NCBI RefSeq assembly: GCF_047556435.1 | Contig: NZ_CP180210.1 | Location: forward strand, 3,100,001 to 3,164,000 | Length of the DNA: 64,000 bases | Source of the DNA: Alteromonas sp047556435 | GTDB lineage: Bacteria > Pseudomonadota > Gammaproteobacteria > Enterobacterales > Alteromonadaceae | Direction: 5' to 3' | Part shown: positions 26,974-35,552 of the stretch, in pieces | Layout: each line of letters opens with the position of its first letter | How positions within the stretch are numbered: position 1 is the stretch's first letter | Position numbers and translations under genes: made by a program | The notes under the pieces: model-generated | What the model saw: the letters and a program-made list of their open reading frames with translations, nothing else | Databases searched by the model: none | What the model was told of the DNA's origin: nothing

Positions 26974-28263
26974 ATGTCCCTCAAAAAACTGTTTTCTTTT
27001 TCTATGCTCACTTTTTGCAGTAGCTTTATTGCTCAGGCAGAAGAATGGCAAACCATCCCTGTTCCGGACTCAATGGAAATTACATTGCCGGGTGGAGAAC
27101 AAAAAATCATTCAGCCATCCTGTGCGATGGATGAAGTTCCTGTTCCCGGCCCCGATGGAAATCCAATAATGCTTCCCAACGACTTCCGTTTTTATTTCCA
27201 GCCCGGAGACAGCGATAACTTACTCATCTTTTTACAGGGTGGAGGGGCTTGCTGGAACGATGCAACCTGCGTCGATTCACTTATACTTCAGCAAGACGGT
27301 AATCCGCAATCCCGACCTACTTATAACCCGTCTATCTATACAGAGAACGATCCCAGACAGGTGGGTGGCATTTTTAACGATGCACGAGAAGACAACCCGT
27401 TCCGAGACTGGAACAAAGTATTTGTTCCTTACTGCAGCGGCGACTTACATGTGGGCTCCAGTGACAACGTATATACCGACAATACCGGAGCGATCACCGG
27501 GCAACCCGGCGCGCCAGTTCTTATAAAGCATCGCGGCCACGACAATGTTATGGCTGTCAGAGAATGGTTGAAAACCAACTATCCAGGCAAAAACCCAAGA
27601 AACGTGCTGATCTCAGGAAGCAGCGCCGGTGGCTACGGTGCGACGTTGAATTACCCTTATTTCGAATCTGCTTTCAGCCGTTCCCGGACCGCGCTGTTAT
27701 CGGATGGCGCGATGGGGGTAATGACGCAAGGCTTCGTCGATGACGTACTCACAGATGGTGGTCCCTGGAACCTGGAAGCCACCCTTCCTCGCCAGTATGA
27801 AAGAATGCTGGGACGGTTTTACGCATTTTCGCTAAACAATCAGCTAATGAAAGCATTGACGTATCAATACCCGTTTGACAGGTTTGCGCAATATTCCACT
27901 GGTCTTGATGCCGTACAAATTCAGTTTTTCAAAATTGCAGACCAAATCGATAGGGGCAATCTGGATCCTGCCTCCTGGCAATTATCAGAATCAGAATTTT
28001 TGTATTTCCTGACCTGGCACTTCCGAATGGCTACTTCCATCAATACGCTTTCAGTGTTTACATGGAATTATCAGTATTACCTTGGCGAAGGCACCTGTCA
28101 TACGATATTGACTGACTTCTGTGAGCAAACTGAACTTCCGGTGAGCAGTCCCAGCCCATTTTTCAATGAAACAAGTGCCGGAGGCGTGCCGTTTAAAGAC
28201 TGGCTTTACGACTTCGCCACTAAGCGCAATTTCAGAGAAAATAGCGTAAGTTATACTAACTAA
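26974..28263 (+). CDS. Secreted pectin-acetylesterase/Notum-family hydrolase
   Basis: The 429-residue protein has a signal peptide (ending FIAQAEE) and an alpha/beta hydrolase of the pectinacetylesterase (PAE, Notum-like) type: the oxyanion region IFLQGGGACWNDATC, VPYCSGDLHVG, and the nucleophile motif SGSSAGGYGAT near residue 214. The cysteines (CWNDATC, YCSGD, CHTI, DFC) suggest disulfides outside the cytoplasm. Plant members remove acetyl groups from pectin; bacterial members are poorly characterised. The start has AAGGA 9 bases upstream, and a bidirectional terminator follows. No other pectin genes are next to it. Confidence 0.78.
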   Translation: MSLKKLFSFSMLTFCSSFIAQAEEWQTIPVPDSMEITLPGGEQKIIQPSCAMDEVPVPGPDGNPIMLPNDFRFYFQPGDSDNLLIFLQGGGACWNDATCVDSLILQQDGNPQSRPTYNPSIYTENDPRQVGGIFNDAREDNPFRDWNKVFVPYCSGDLHVGSSDNVYTDNTGAITGQPGAPVLIKHRGHDNVMAVREWLKTNYPGKNPRNVLISGSSAGGYGATLNYPYFESAFSRSRTALLSDGAMGVMTQGFVDDVLTDGGPWNLEATLPRQYERMLGRFYAFSLNNQLMKALTYQYPFDRFAQYSTGLDAVQIQFFKIADQIDRGNLDPASWQLSESEFLYFLTWHFRMATSINTLSVFTWNYQYYLGEGTCHTILTDFCEQTELPVSSPSPFFNETSAGGVPFKDWLYDFATKRNFRENSVSYTN

Positions 28264-28342
28264 GTTGTCGTATAGTCCCGGCAAACTGCAGCCTGAACAA
28301 CGGTAATCGATACACTGTGCCCCGTTGACCAGGCTAGCGACC

Positions 28343-28373
28343 AAAAGACGTGTCTTTCAGCACGTCTTTTTTA
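28343..28373. terminator. Bidirectional terminator between the esterase and XRE genes
   Basis: AAAAGACGTG, an 8-base loop and CACGTCTTTT with a T run in both directions. It serves the plus-strand esterase and the minus-strand XRE gene, which ends at 28377. Confidence 0.85.
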
Positions 28374-28376
28374 TTA

Positions 28377-28595
28377 CTACAGCGATAAGCTCGCGCCATC
28401 CGGCAGCGTCAGTTCGATTTTCATTTCACCACCAACAGCGGCCAAATAAGCAGCGGCTCGATGCAGAGGCACGTCCTGAATCCGCTTAGACTCTAACTTA
28501 CTCACACCGGATGCCGTCACGCACAACGCCATCGCTACCACTTCCTGCTTTACCCTGTTTTGCCTTCTGATTTGTCCTAACGTTAATTCTTTCAT
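28377..28595 (-). CDS. Small XRE-family HTH regulator (antitoxin-like)
   Basis: This 72-residue protein has a helix-turn-helix: TLGQIRRQNRVKQEVVAM, then ALCVTASGVSKLE, and RAAAYLAAVGGEMKIELTLP, a layout seen in HigA/MqsA-like and other small antitoxin-type regulators. No toxin frame is found on either side, so it looks like an orphan. A strong minus-strand terminator ends only 20 bases before its ATG, so its transcription must pass a terminator or start within that gap. The ribosome site is weak (AGAGACA). Confidence 0.7.
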   Translation of the reverse strand: MKELTLGQIRRQNRVKQEVVAMALCVTASGVSKLESKRIQDVPLHRAAAYLAAVGGEMKIELTLPDGASLSL

Positions 28596-28615
28596 TGTCT
28601 TGTCTCTGCAGCGGG

Positions 28616-28655
28616 CATTAAAAAAGCCCAGATTGGATAACCATTCTGGGCTTTT
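28616..28655 (-). terminator. Strong terminator upstream of the XRE gene (possible attenuator)
   Basis: On the minus strand AAAAGCCCAGA and TCTGGGCTTTTTT form an 11-base stem with a 12-base loop and six T residues. It lies between the small frame at 28721-28765 and the XRE start at 28595. It also has four T residues in the plus direction. Confidence 0.8.
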
Positions 28656-28720
28656 GCAAAACGTTATACCTGCGATGCCCAGAAGCGATACTTGCCCCTG
28701 AACACCAGCGTCAGGCGCAA

Positions 28721-28765
28721 TCAGTAGGTAATATTAAAGACGTAATTGTTAATAACGATTTGCAT
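28721..28765 (-). CDS. 14-residue leader-like peptide upstream of the XRE gene
   Basis: ATG at 28765 with AAGGA 7 bases upstream encodes MQIVINNYVFNITY and stops. A promoter-like pair precedes it, a small GCAGC/GCTGC hairpin lies in the 5' region, and a terminator follows, so the unit has every part of an attenuation leader or of a free-standing small transcript. The composition (isoleucine, valine, asparagine, tyrosine) does not clearly point to one amino acid. No family is known to me. Confidence 0.35.
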   Translation of the reverse strand: MQIVINNYVFNITY

Positions 28766-28812
28766 GAGAATTCCTTCGTGTGTGAAAAGTGCAGCCGCGC
28801 TGCGTTAACTTC

Positions 28813-28840
28813 ATACTAACCATACCATGATGGATAACAA
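28813..28840 (-). promoter_or_regulatory. Sigma70-like promoter of the small unit
   Basis: On the minus strand TTGTTA, 16 bases, TAGTAT. The predicted start is near 28806, about 40 bases before the small frame. Confidence 0.45.
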
Positions 28841-28902
28841 TCACAATCACTTTCCAATTGGTAAAGTTTCAGCACCCTTTTGGCGCCGTCCGGTTTTCGA
28901 TT

Positions 28903-29667
28903 TTATTGCCACTGCTTTACACATTGCTGCACTTGTTTGGGCCCTTCAAGCTTTTGAAATGCAAGCTGATATTTTGCAACTATCTGCTCATCAGTGGGCG
29001 CACTTATGGCAATGTTGAGGTTGGTATCGAGTTCTTGGGCGCGATACACAACCTCAAGGCTGCGCTCAGGCATCCCTAGCGAAGCGATAGCATTTTGCAT
29101 ATGATCGCTGGAGGCAATCATAATGTCTGCCCGCCCTTTTAACAGCATTCTCACGCGGCTACTTTCATCGATATTACTCTCAGTAGACGACATCAGATAG
29201 AGGTTCTGAAAACCTTGATTAGAAAGGTATTGGTGGGTGGTTGCATCTTTTACTACTGCAATACGATAATGTCGGAAATCCCGGATATCCTCACCTCTGG
29301 CGATACCACTGTTGCTCAGTGTCCAAAAATAAAGAGTCTCCCGGGCGATATTCCCTATCCAGTGAAACAAAGGCTCGCGCTGTTCATTTCTGCCGATGGA
29401 AAATATGAAGGTGCCCGGCGTGGAAACGGCGTACTGATATGCCAGACTCCATGGCATCACATCAATGGTGAGTGTATCGCCATTTTCCTGAACAAGCTGT
29501 CGTACTAACTCTGTTGCGCAGCCAGTAAGGCTTCCACTTTCGTCATACATCTGAAACGGGCTAAACAGTTCCGTTACGGCTCTGATGTTTGCTGCGTGGA
29601 CAACAGAAGAACTGATTAACGTTAATAATAAACATGTCATCCTGATAGATAAATACTTCACGCTCAT
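28903..29667 (-). CDS. Periplasmic solute-binding protein (SBP_bac_3-like)
   Basis: The protein of about 254 residues has a signal peptide (MTCLLLTLISSSVVHA) followed by a type II binding fold: RAVTELFSPFQMYDESGSLT, CATELVRQLVQENG, and YRIAVVKDATTHQYLSNQGF with GRADIMIASSD. This is the amino-acid-binding/ArtI-like family, and many stand-alone members in marine bacteria lack a transporter, as here. GAGG directly precedes the ATG at 29667 and is better spaced for a GTG two codons later (29661), so the start is uncertain. The upstream open frame lacks support. The ligand is unknown. Confidence 0.75.
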   Translation of the reverse strand: MSVKYLSIRMTCLLLTLISSSVVHAANIRAVTELFSPFQMYDESGSLTGCATELVRQLVQENGDTLTIDVMPWSLAYQYAVSTPGTFIFSIGRNEQREPLFHWIGNIARETLYFWTLSNSGIARGEDIRDFRHYRIAVVKDATTHQYLSNQGFQNLYLMSSTESNIDESSRVRMLLKGRADIMIASSDHMQNAIASLGMPERSLEVVYRAQELDTNLNIAISAPTDEQIVAKYQLAFQKLEGPKQVQQCVKQWQ

Positions 29668-30073
29668 CCTCGAAAACACCGCAGTAAGACAAAGCGTCAG
29701 CCTGCTATTCTCATCGCTGACGCGAATACACTTATCAAATACCAAGCCAGGCTACTTCAAACTCTTTGCAAAGCCCTGAGTTATGCGCGTGCAAGTAAAA
29801 AGTGTTCAAATCTTATACTACTACAGTTATTGTTCAGCCGCACCTTCCACTGGAAAACAACCAATACTTACATTCCACGCACGGAAAATACATGTTTTAT
29901 GCTGTTAGCCACAAAACATATTTTAAAGCCCGTGACCAGCAAGGACCGGTTTGATTTTGTTTGGCAAGGAGCTGCATACCGATACTGAAGCTATGCAGGT
30001 ATACCGCTTTTTAAACTATTTAAGACGAGAGCAAATTGATAACGTCGTGGTTTGCCTGATATAAACCTTTTCT
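29668..30073. other. Gene-free stretch before the nitrate locus
   Basis: No gene that I can support. Several short frames exist but none has a ribosome site. Confidence 0.4.
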
Positions 30074-30640
30074 TTACCTGTCAGCAAGTGCTTTGAGATC
30101 CTCAGGCCTGTTGATATTGGCAAATGACATATCGTTTCCGGCGCTTACCAAAGAACGCGCGCCGATGCGCTGCAACACCGACTTAACCGAGGGTTCCGGA
30201 GAGACGCTGAGCAGCTCACGCAGCTTGTCCAACAGCAGGTTCCGAGTGGGTATCGCCACTGGCAGGTAGTGACTGTCAAAATAGACGGGAGCTCCCTGTA
30301 TCTGAGACTGCCCGATGAGGTAGCGAAGCAACGCTGGTGTGAGTCCTGGCATATCTATGGGCACGAACACAGCGATATGCTCTGACGCTGGCATCATCAG
30401 CAACTGATTCGCTATGGCATTGCCCGGCCCCAAAAAAGGGGCGAGGTCTGGAATATCGGCATACCTGCCGCCCACCACGAATATACGCGGCGCAACCGTG
30501 GAGAGCGTCATTTTCATGTGATTGAGCAGCGACACCCCTTGCCACTTAACGTCGGCTTTATCCCTTCCCATCCGTGACGAGCGACCGCCCGCCAGGATGA
30601 AGCCGGATACCGGTGGAATATTGTCTGTTTCCAGTGACAT
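30074..30640 (-). CDS. mobA: Molybdenum cofactor guanylyltransferase
   Basis: MobA joins GMP to molybdopterin to make the bis-MGD cofactor that NasA needs. The 188-residue protein has the signature FILAGGRSSRMGRDKADVKW at its N terminus, and VFVPIDMPGLTP for metal binding. The C-terminal FANINRPEDLKAL is the usual end. The ATG at 30640 has GGGAAAG upstream and lies 20 bases after the porin stop, so it is probably the last gene of the nrtABC-porin unit. Its place in the nitrate operon is a sensible link between cofactor supply and enzyme demand. Confidence 0.92.
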   Translation of the reverse strand: MSLETDNIPPVSGFILAGGRSSRMGRDKADVKWQGVSLLNHMKMTLSTVAPRIFVVGGRYADIPDLAPFLGPGNAIANQLLMMPASEHIAVFVPIDMPGLTPALLRYLIGQSQIQGAPVYFDSHYLPVAIPTRNLLLDKLRELLSVSPEPSVKSVLQRIGARSLVSAGNDMSFANINRPEDLKALADR

Positions 30641-30660
30641 AGTTGCAGCTTTCCCTGGCC

Positions 30661-31875
30661 TTAAAACGAGGTGCTCACCCAGGCCCAAAGTTTGTCTGTA
30701 TCCACGTTGATATCACCAGCTGAGTAACGTGCATATTTAAGACCCACTGTGACATTATCGAGAACCGCTTTGGTATAGACCAGGTCAACTTCACTGCCCA
30801 GATCGCTCACCTCGACAGTGCTTTCATCGGCATCGAACTGGTGATAAACAAGGCTGCCTTTGCCACCGGCCAGTGTGGATGAGAGCGAGATATAGGCGTC
30901 TTTCAGACCCTGCGCTGGGGTTGAGAGAAACAGATCTGCCCACCCGTTAAACTTATGCAGCGTTGCCAGTGGTGTTGAAAATCCGTAAACACCATCATCA
31001 GAGCCAAGCACTTCGTAGCCTGCCAACAGGGTCACGCCGGAAAACGTGGCGCTGCCCTCCAGCATCCAGTAGCTGGCATCAACATCGAGTGTTGCAGTTT
31101 CACTGGATTGGGTGGCATATTCGGCGGTGTAACTGTACTTCACATCGTTGAAAGTAACGGCTCCGGTATAACGCACACCAAAGGTATCCAGGCTATTCGG
31201 TGTGGCATTATCTATTTCAAGTAAATAGCCATAAGCCGTAAATTTTCCAACCGGCGATTGGTAGCTGATGTTGATAAGGTGATCTTTTGAATCCAGATCC
31301 GCCGCTTGCGCAAATATACGATTTCGCTGGTTAACATAGGCATAAAAGGCGCTGATATCTTTGCTTATCTGGTAGTTCAATGAAATCCCGTCGAAGGTCT
31401 GACGATCCTGACGCCAGCCAACATGACCAACAAAACGGTGAGAGTCCAGAGCAATAACCTGACGCCCCGCCCTGACGGTATAGGAATCAGACTGGTATTG
31501 CACAAATGCCTGATCCAGTTCGGTGGTTTCCGGATCGGCTATCACGGAATACTGACCAACGTTGTAGCCAGTAGGCCCAACACTGTAATCCCCCTGTCCC
31601 AGAACAATTCGACTGTCCTCGACTTCTGCCGTGACAGAAAACCCTTTGTAACTGCCGCTTTTAAGGCCCAGAAAAGTGCGCAGGGTTAACGCATCGGCAT
31701 CTGCCACTGCGTTGTCCTGAGATACAGACTCATAACGTAAGTTCATACTGGCACTGGCAGAACCTTCGGCAAGGGCATCGAGAAGCTCAGAGGCGTTGGC
31801 TTGTCCGCAAAGCGCAGCGAGCACACACATGGATACAACGGGAAATTTCAGAGTAAAACGTGTTGATGTTGACAT
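30661..31875 (-). CDS. Outer membrane channel, alginate-export-like, of the nitrate locus
   Basis: The 404-residue protein has a signal peptide (ending GQANA) and a long barrel with features of the alginate-export/porin family: TLRTFLGLKSGSYKGFSVTAEVED, QAFVQYQSDSYTVRAGRQ and GHVGWRQDRQTFDGIS, with a final WVSTSF strand. Positioned between the nitrate ABC transporter and mobA, it is probably the outer membrane entry for nitrate; this is inferred from context. The ATG has AGGAA upstream. Confidence 0.78.
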   Translation of the reverse strand: MSTSTRFTLKFPVVSMCVLAALCGQANASELLDALAEGSASASMNLRYESVSQDNAVADADALTLRTFLGLKSGSYKGFSVTAEVEDSRIVLGQGDYSVGPTGYNVGQYSVIADPETTELDQAFVQYQSDSYTVRAGRQVIALDSHRFVGHVGWRQDRQTFDGISLNYQISKDISAFYAYVNQRNRIFAQAADLDSKDHLINISYQSPVGKFTAYGYLLEIDNATPNSLDTFGVRYTGAVTFNDVKYSYTAEYATQSSETATLDVDASYWMLEGSATFSGVTLLAGYEVLGSDDGVYGFSTPLATLHKFNGWADLFLSTPAQGLKDAYISLSSTLAGGKGSLVYHQFDADESTVEVSDLGSEVDLVYTKAVLDNVTVGLKYARYSAGDINVDTDKLWAWVSTSF

Positions 31876-31951
31876 AGTGGTTCCTAAATTTTAGGTGAGT
31901 TAACCCCGCCGGAGCCGCCAGGCACCAGCTAACCTTTTGATTTAATTTACG

Positions 31952-32800
31952 TTAAGCGACGTTAGTCTTTTTTGAAGAGGCGCCCCCGGAAGCACGCTTA
32001 CGGTTTGTCACGGTTTCTATTTTCTTCTGCTTTTCATACAGGAAGGTGAGTACCTCATGACGGTAATGGTTGTAAGCCGGATCGTCAGCCAGCGCGAGTC
32101 TGTCGCGGGGACGCTCCAACTCGACATCCAACACTTCACCAATGGTGGCAGAGGGTCCGTTGGTCATCATCACGATGCGATCTGACAGCAGCACAGCTTC
32201 ATCGACATCATGCGTTATCATAATGACCGTATTACCGAGCTCGGCGTGAATATCCATCAGCGAATCCTGCAAATGTGCGCGAGTCAGCGCGTCCAGCGCG
32301 CCAAAAGGCTCGTCCATCAGTAACACCTTTGGCTCCATAGCAAGCGCCCGGGCAATCCCCACCCGCTGCTTCATGCCGCCGGAAATTTCTGATGGCAACT
32401 TATCCAGCGCATGCGTCATATGCACCAGTTCCAGGTTGTGCAGTATCCAGTCGCGAATTTGCCTTTTCGACTTTTGTCTTTGGGTTTGTTTCACCGCCAG
32501 TTCTACGTTCTTATAAACCGTTAGCCATGGCAGCAGAGAATGATTCTGAAATACCACTGCACGCTCTGGCCCCGGCTCTCTTACCTCACTGCCATCCAGA
32601 ATAACGCCACCCTGAGTAGCATTATGTAATCCGGCAATGATGTTCAGCACCGTGGACTTTCCACAGCCAGAGTGACCAATAAGTGAAATAAACTCACCTT
32701 TCTGTATTTTCAGATTCACATCTGTAAGTGCATTGAATGGCCCCTTCGGCGTGGGAAAATCAATACCGACCTGGGTAAGTTCTAAATGTTTCGTTTGCAT
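31952..32800 (-). CDS. nrtD: Nitrate ABC transporter ATP-binding protein
   Basis: The 282-residue ATPase has Walker A GHSGCGKST, the Q-loop VFQNHSLLPW, signature SEISGGMKQR, Walker B VLLMDEPFG and the H-loop ITHDVDEA. This is the NrtC/NrtD/SsuB/TauB class. It lacks the C-terminal NrtA-like regulatory domain of cyanobacterial NrtC, hence NrtD-like. The C-terminal tail is basic. Strong GAGGA ribosome site. It acts with the permease and binding protein upstream in the same operon. Confidence 0.9.
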   Translation of the reverse strand: MQTKHLELTQVGIDFPTPKGPFNALTDVNLKIQKGEFISLIGHSGCGKSTVLNIIAGLHNATQGGVILDGSEVREPGPERAVVFQNHSLLPWLTVYKNVELAVKQTQRQKSKRQIRDWILHNLELVHMTHALDKLPSEISGGMKQRVGIARALAMEPKVLLMDEPFGALDALTRAHLQDSLMDIHAELGNTVIMITHDVDEAVLLSDRIVMMTNGPSATIGEVLDVELERPRDRLALADDPAYNHYRHEVLTFLYEKQKKIETVTNRKRASGGASSKKTNVA

Positions 32801-32826
32801 AATGATGTCCTCAATCCGAATTCGTG

Positions 32827-33819
32827 TTAGCGCAATACCGCAGTTTTATCCCAGCTAACCCAGCGCTGGACAGACAACATCAGCCGATCAAGTAAAAAGC
32901 CGATCAAACCAATCGTCAGCACGGCCACCATGATCCTGGCCAGCGATTCTGAACTGCCATTCTGAAACTCATCCCAGACAAACTTTCCAAGGCCTGGATT
33001 TTGCGCCAGCATTTCAGCCGCTATCAACACCATCCAGCCAATCCCCAGCGATAGTCGAAGACCAGTGAAAATCATCGGCACCGAGGCGGGCAACACGATC
33101 TTTCTGACATGGCTGAGCGGCTTAAGACGTAACACCTTGCTCACGTTCACCAGGTCAGAGTCAATATTCGACACCCCCACTGCGGTATTAATCAGGGTCG
33201 GCCACAAACAACACAGCGACACCGTGAACGCTGAGGTGATGAACGATTTTGAAAACATTGGATCGTCGCTGACATAAAGGGCACTGACTACCATCGTTAC
33301 CAATGGCAGCCAGGCCAACGGAGACACGGGCTTAAATAACTGAATTAATGGATTGAAAGCCGCATAGGCAGACCGGCTCAGGCCACAAAGGATCCCCAGC
33401 GGAACCGCGATCACGCTGGCAATCAGAAAGCCAATCATCACGGTGTACAAACTGGTCCATATCTGATCAAAAAAGGTCGGTGCTCCGGTATACTCACGAA
33501 CTTTAGCGTCATAGTCAGGATCCAGCGCGAGACGCTCTGCGTTACGCTCCTCCTGACGGCTGTAGAACGCCTTCGCCTTCTCTCGCTGAGCCTGATGTTC
33601 ATCGACCAGCGTAACCACCTGCTCCCATACCTGAGCAGGTCCCGGAAACTGTCCCAGTGACGTATCAATACTTTTTGCCACGCCGTTCCACACCGCAAGG
33701 AACAGCAAGATCCCCACTATTGGCATAAGTAACTTAGGTACGCTAGACACCATCGTTCCCCAAAGTGCACTGGTGCGAGTCGGACTCATCTGGCTAAGTG
33801 CCTGTACCGTCTTACTCAT
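32827..33819 (-). CDS. nrtB: Nitrate ABC transporter permease
   Basis: The 330-residue membrane protein of the NrtB/SsuC/TauC class has an N-terminal helix (LLMPIVGILLFLAVWNGVA), then five further helices with the permease coupling motif around LRLSLGIGWMVLIAAEM. Between the first and second helices lies a charged segment of about 55 residues (AQREKAKAFYSRQEERNAER region) that is longer than in TauC/SsuC proteins and probably faces the periplasm. AGGAT precedes the ATG. It is followed by the ATPase gene. Confidence 0.9.
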   Translation of the reverse strand: MSKTVQALSQMSPTRTSALWGTMVSSVPKLLMPIVGILLFLAVWNGVAKSIDTSLGQFPGPAQVWEQVVTLVDEHQAQREKAKAFYSRQEERNAERLALDPDYDAKVREYTGAPTFFDQIWTSLYTVMIGFLIASVIAVPLGILCGLSRSAYAAFNPLIQLFKPVSPLAWLPLVTMVVSALYVSDDPMFSKSFITSAFTVSLCCLWPTLINTAVGVSNIDSDLVNVSKVLRLKPLSHVRKIVLPASVPMIFTGLRLSLGIGWMVLIAAEMLAQNPGLGKFVWDEFQNGSSESLARIMVAVLTIGLIGFLLDRLMLSVQRWVSWDKTAVLR

Positions 33820-33845
33820 TGTCTTATCCTCTTTTGCGTTATCGC

Positions 33846-35222
33846 TTACAGTACGGTGTTACCTTTCAGGCCTATTGCGAATTTCTCCAGATAGGCATTT
33901 GGCTGCGTACCATCAAAAACCACATCATCAATAAATTCCGACTGTGGCGGTTTAAAACCGGTCTCGGTCGCGAAGTCAGGGAAGTCACTGGCTGTGGCTT
34001 TTCCCTCCGCAATAAGTGATTTCGCAGCTTTTGCATAAATGTCAGGGCGATAAACTTTTTTTGCCGTTTCCATAAACCAGTCATCCGATCTGGGTTCTGC
34101 AATCTGCCCCCACCGACGCATCTGCGTCAGGTACCAAATAGCGTCGCTGTAGTAGGGATAGGTTGCGTTGTAGCGAAAAAATACGTTGAAGTCGGGTACG
34201 TCACGCTTGTCCCCTTTTTCATATTCAAAGGTGCCCGTCATGCTATTCGCAATCACTTCCGCGTCGGCACCGACATAGCTGCTTTTCGCCAGAATTTTTA
34301 CGGATTCCGGACGATTGGCATTATTATTTTCATCCAGCCACTTCGCAGCCCGGATCATCGCTTTCACCACACGGATGTGCGTATTGGGGTTTTCTTCTGC
34401 CCAGGCTTTACTCACGCCGAACACTTTTTCCGGATTGTTTTTCCAGATCTCGTAGTCGGTGATCACAGGCACGCCAATGTCTTTAAACACGGCCTGTTGA
34501 TTCCATGGTTCGCCCACGCAATAGCCATGGATTGTTCCCGCCTCCATGGTTGCAGGCATTTGCGGAGGAGGCGTGACTGATAACAATGCCTGTGCATCTA
34601 TCTGGCCTGACGTATCGCCTTTATGTGGGGCATAGAACCCGGGATGAATGTCGCCTGCGGCCAGCCAGTAGCGAAGCTCATAGTTGTGGGTGGAAACAGG
34701 AAATACCATTCCCATTTTGAAGGGCTTGCCCTCACTGCGGTACTTCTCAACAACCGGTTTCAGGTAATCTGCTTTTATCGGGTGAACCGGCTTACCGTTT
34801 TGTTGTGGTATATGCGCTTCCATTTGTTGCCAGACGTCATTGGAAACGGTGATCCCGTTGCCATTCAGGTCCATACTGAATGCGGTAATAATATGAGACT
34901 GGGTGCCAAAACCAATGGTTGCTCCCAGAGGCTGACCGGCGAGCATATGTGCTCCATCAAGCTGACCATCAATGACACGATCCAGCAGTACTTTCCAGTT
35001 CGCTTGCGCTTCTAACGTGACATACAGCCCTTCATCTTCAAAAAAACCTTTTTCGTAGGCAATCGCCAGCGGCGCCATATCTGTCAGTTTGATAAAACCA
35101 AACTTCAATTCTTCTTTTTCCGGCCAGCCAAGTTCGTCAGCCACGAGACTGCCAGTCATTGCTGAGAACAACATCGTGCACAGGGAAATAGCACCTGCTG
35201 CTTTTTTCATGATTGCTTTCAT
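33846..35222 (-). CDS. nrtA: Nitrate-binding periplasmic protein
   Basis: The 458-residue protein has a Sec-type signal peptide (ending SLVADE) and the NrtA/CmpA features: KFGFIKLTDMAPLAIAYEKG, TLEAQANWKVLLDRVIDGQL and GYCVGEPWNQQAVF. It captures nitrate for the NrtBD transporter. The start is ATG 35222 with AAGGA 7 bases upstream; a GTG two codons earlier (35228) overlaps that site and is less likely. The gene follows a leader RNA with a terminator that NasR is expected to override. Confidence 0.93.
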   Translation of the reverse strand: MKAIMKKAAGAISLCTMLFSAMTGSLVADELGWPEKEELKFGFIKLTDMAPLAIAYEKGFFEDEGLYVTLEAQANWKVLLDRVIDGQLDGAHMLAGQPLGATIGFGTQSHIITAFSMDLNGNGITVSNDVWQQMEAHIPQQNGKPVHPIKADYLKPVVEKYRSEGKPFKMGMVFPVSTHNYELRYWLAAGDIHPGFYAPHKGDTSGQIDAQALLSVTPPPQMPATMEAGTIHGYCVGEPWNQQAVFKDIGVPVITDYEIWKNNPEKVFGVSKAWAEENPNTHIRVVKAMIRAAKWLDENNNANRPESVKILAKSSYVGADAEVIANSMTGTFEYEKGDKRDVPDFNVFFRYNATYPYYSDAIWYLTQMRRWGQIAEPRSDDWFMETAKKVYRPDIYAKAAKSLIAEGKATASDFPDFATETGFKPPQSEFIDDVVFDGTQPNAYLEKFAIGLKGNTVL

Positions 35223-35241
35223 CTTCACTTTCCTTTAAGCC

Positions 35242-35296
35242 AAAAAAAAAACCCACCCGCCAGTGATAGCGCGATGCGATATCACTGGCGGGTGGG
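35242..35296 (-). terminator. NasR-controlled terminator of the nrtA leader
   Basis: A perfect 17-base-pair stem (35252-35268 with 35280-35296) and an 11-base loop, followed on the minus strand by ten T residues. It stands just before nrtA. Confidence 0.92.
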
Positions 35297-35338
35297 CTTC
35301 GTTGCCGATGGTTCTTACCTATAGCTGCAAGCAGAACC
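35295..35338 (-). promoter_or_regulatory. ANTAR-target leader hairpins of nrtA
   Basis: RNA from the minus strand carries GGC-AACGAA-GCC (35295-35306), a hexaloop with A at position 1 and G at position 4, as in known NasR/ANTAR target hairpins. Its 3' strand shares bases 35295-35296 with the terminator stem, so the two folds exclude each other. Upstream, 35310-35338 folds as a first hairpin with GGUU/AACC and CUUGC/GUAAG pairing. Confidence 0.75.
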
Positions 35339-35391
35339 TGATTGTTTGTGTCAGCCAATACGAAACGGACCGACAGTATTTCTTAAACTAA

Positions 35392-35407
35392 ACCATTTTT
35401 AGTGCCA
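35392..35407 (-). promoter_or_regulatory. Sigma54-like promoter of the nrtA unit
   Basis: On the minus strand TGGCAC, 5 bases, ATGGT. The -24 element is perfect and shared with the nirB and FNT leaders; the -12 element is poor. The predicted start is near 35381. Confidence 0.45.
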
Positions 35408-35493
35408 GTTTTAATTTGTTCTTTAAAATCTTGTACTTACCATTATTTTACACCATCCCTTCTGACTATCCTGTATCAAACCTGTGCAGCTGC

Positions 35494-35510
35494 TGCACTA
35501 TGGTTGCGCG
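35494..35510. promoter_or_regulatory. NtrC-like site upstream of nrtA
   Basis: TGCACTATGGTTGCGCG matches the E. coli glnA enhancer half TGCACTA fully and the second half partly (11 of 14 in all). It lies about 90 bases upstream of the -24 element. Confidence 0.35.
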
Positions 35511-35552
35511 AAGCGGGTCAAACAAGCCAGCCTGACTTCCTCTGCGTCGCGA

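Noticed and set aside
28377..28595. Toxin-antitoxin pair around the XRE gene
   Set aside because: No toxin-like frame exists on either side; the neighbouring frame is only 14 codons.
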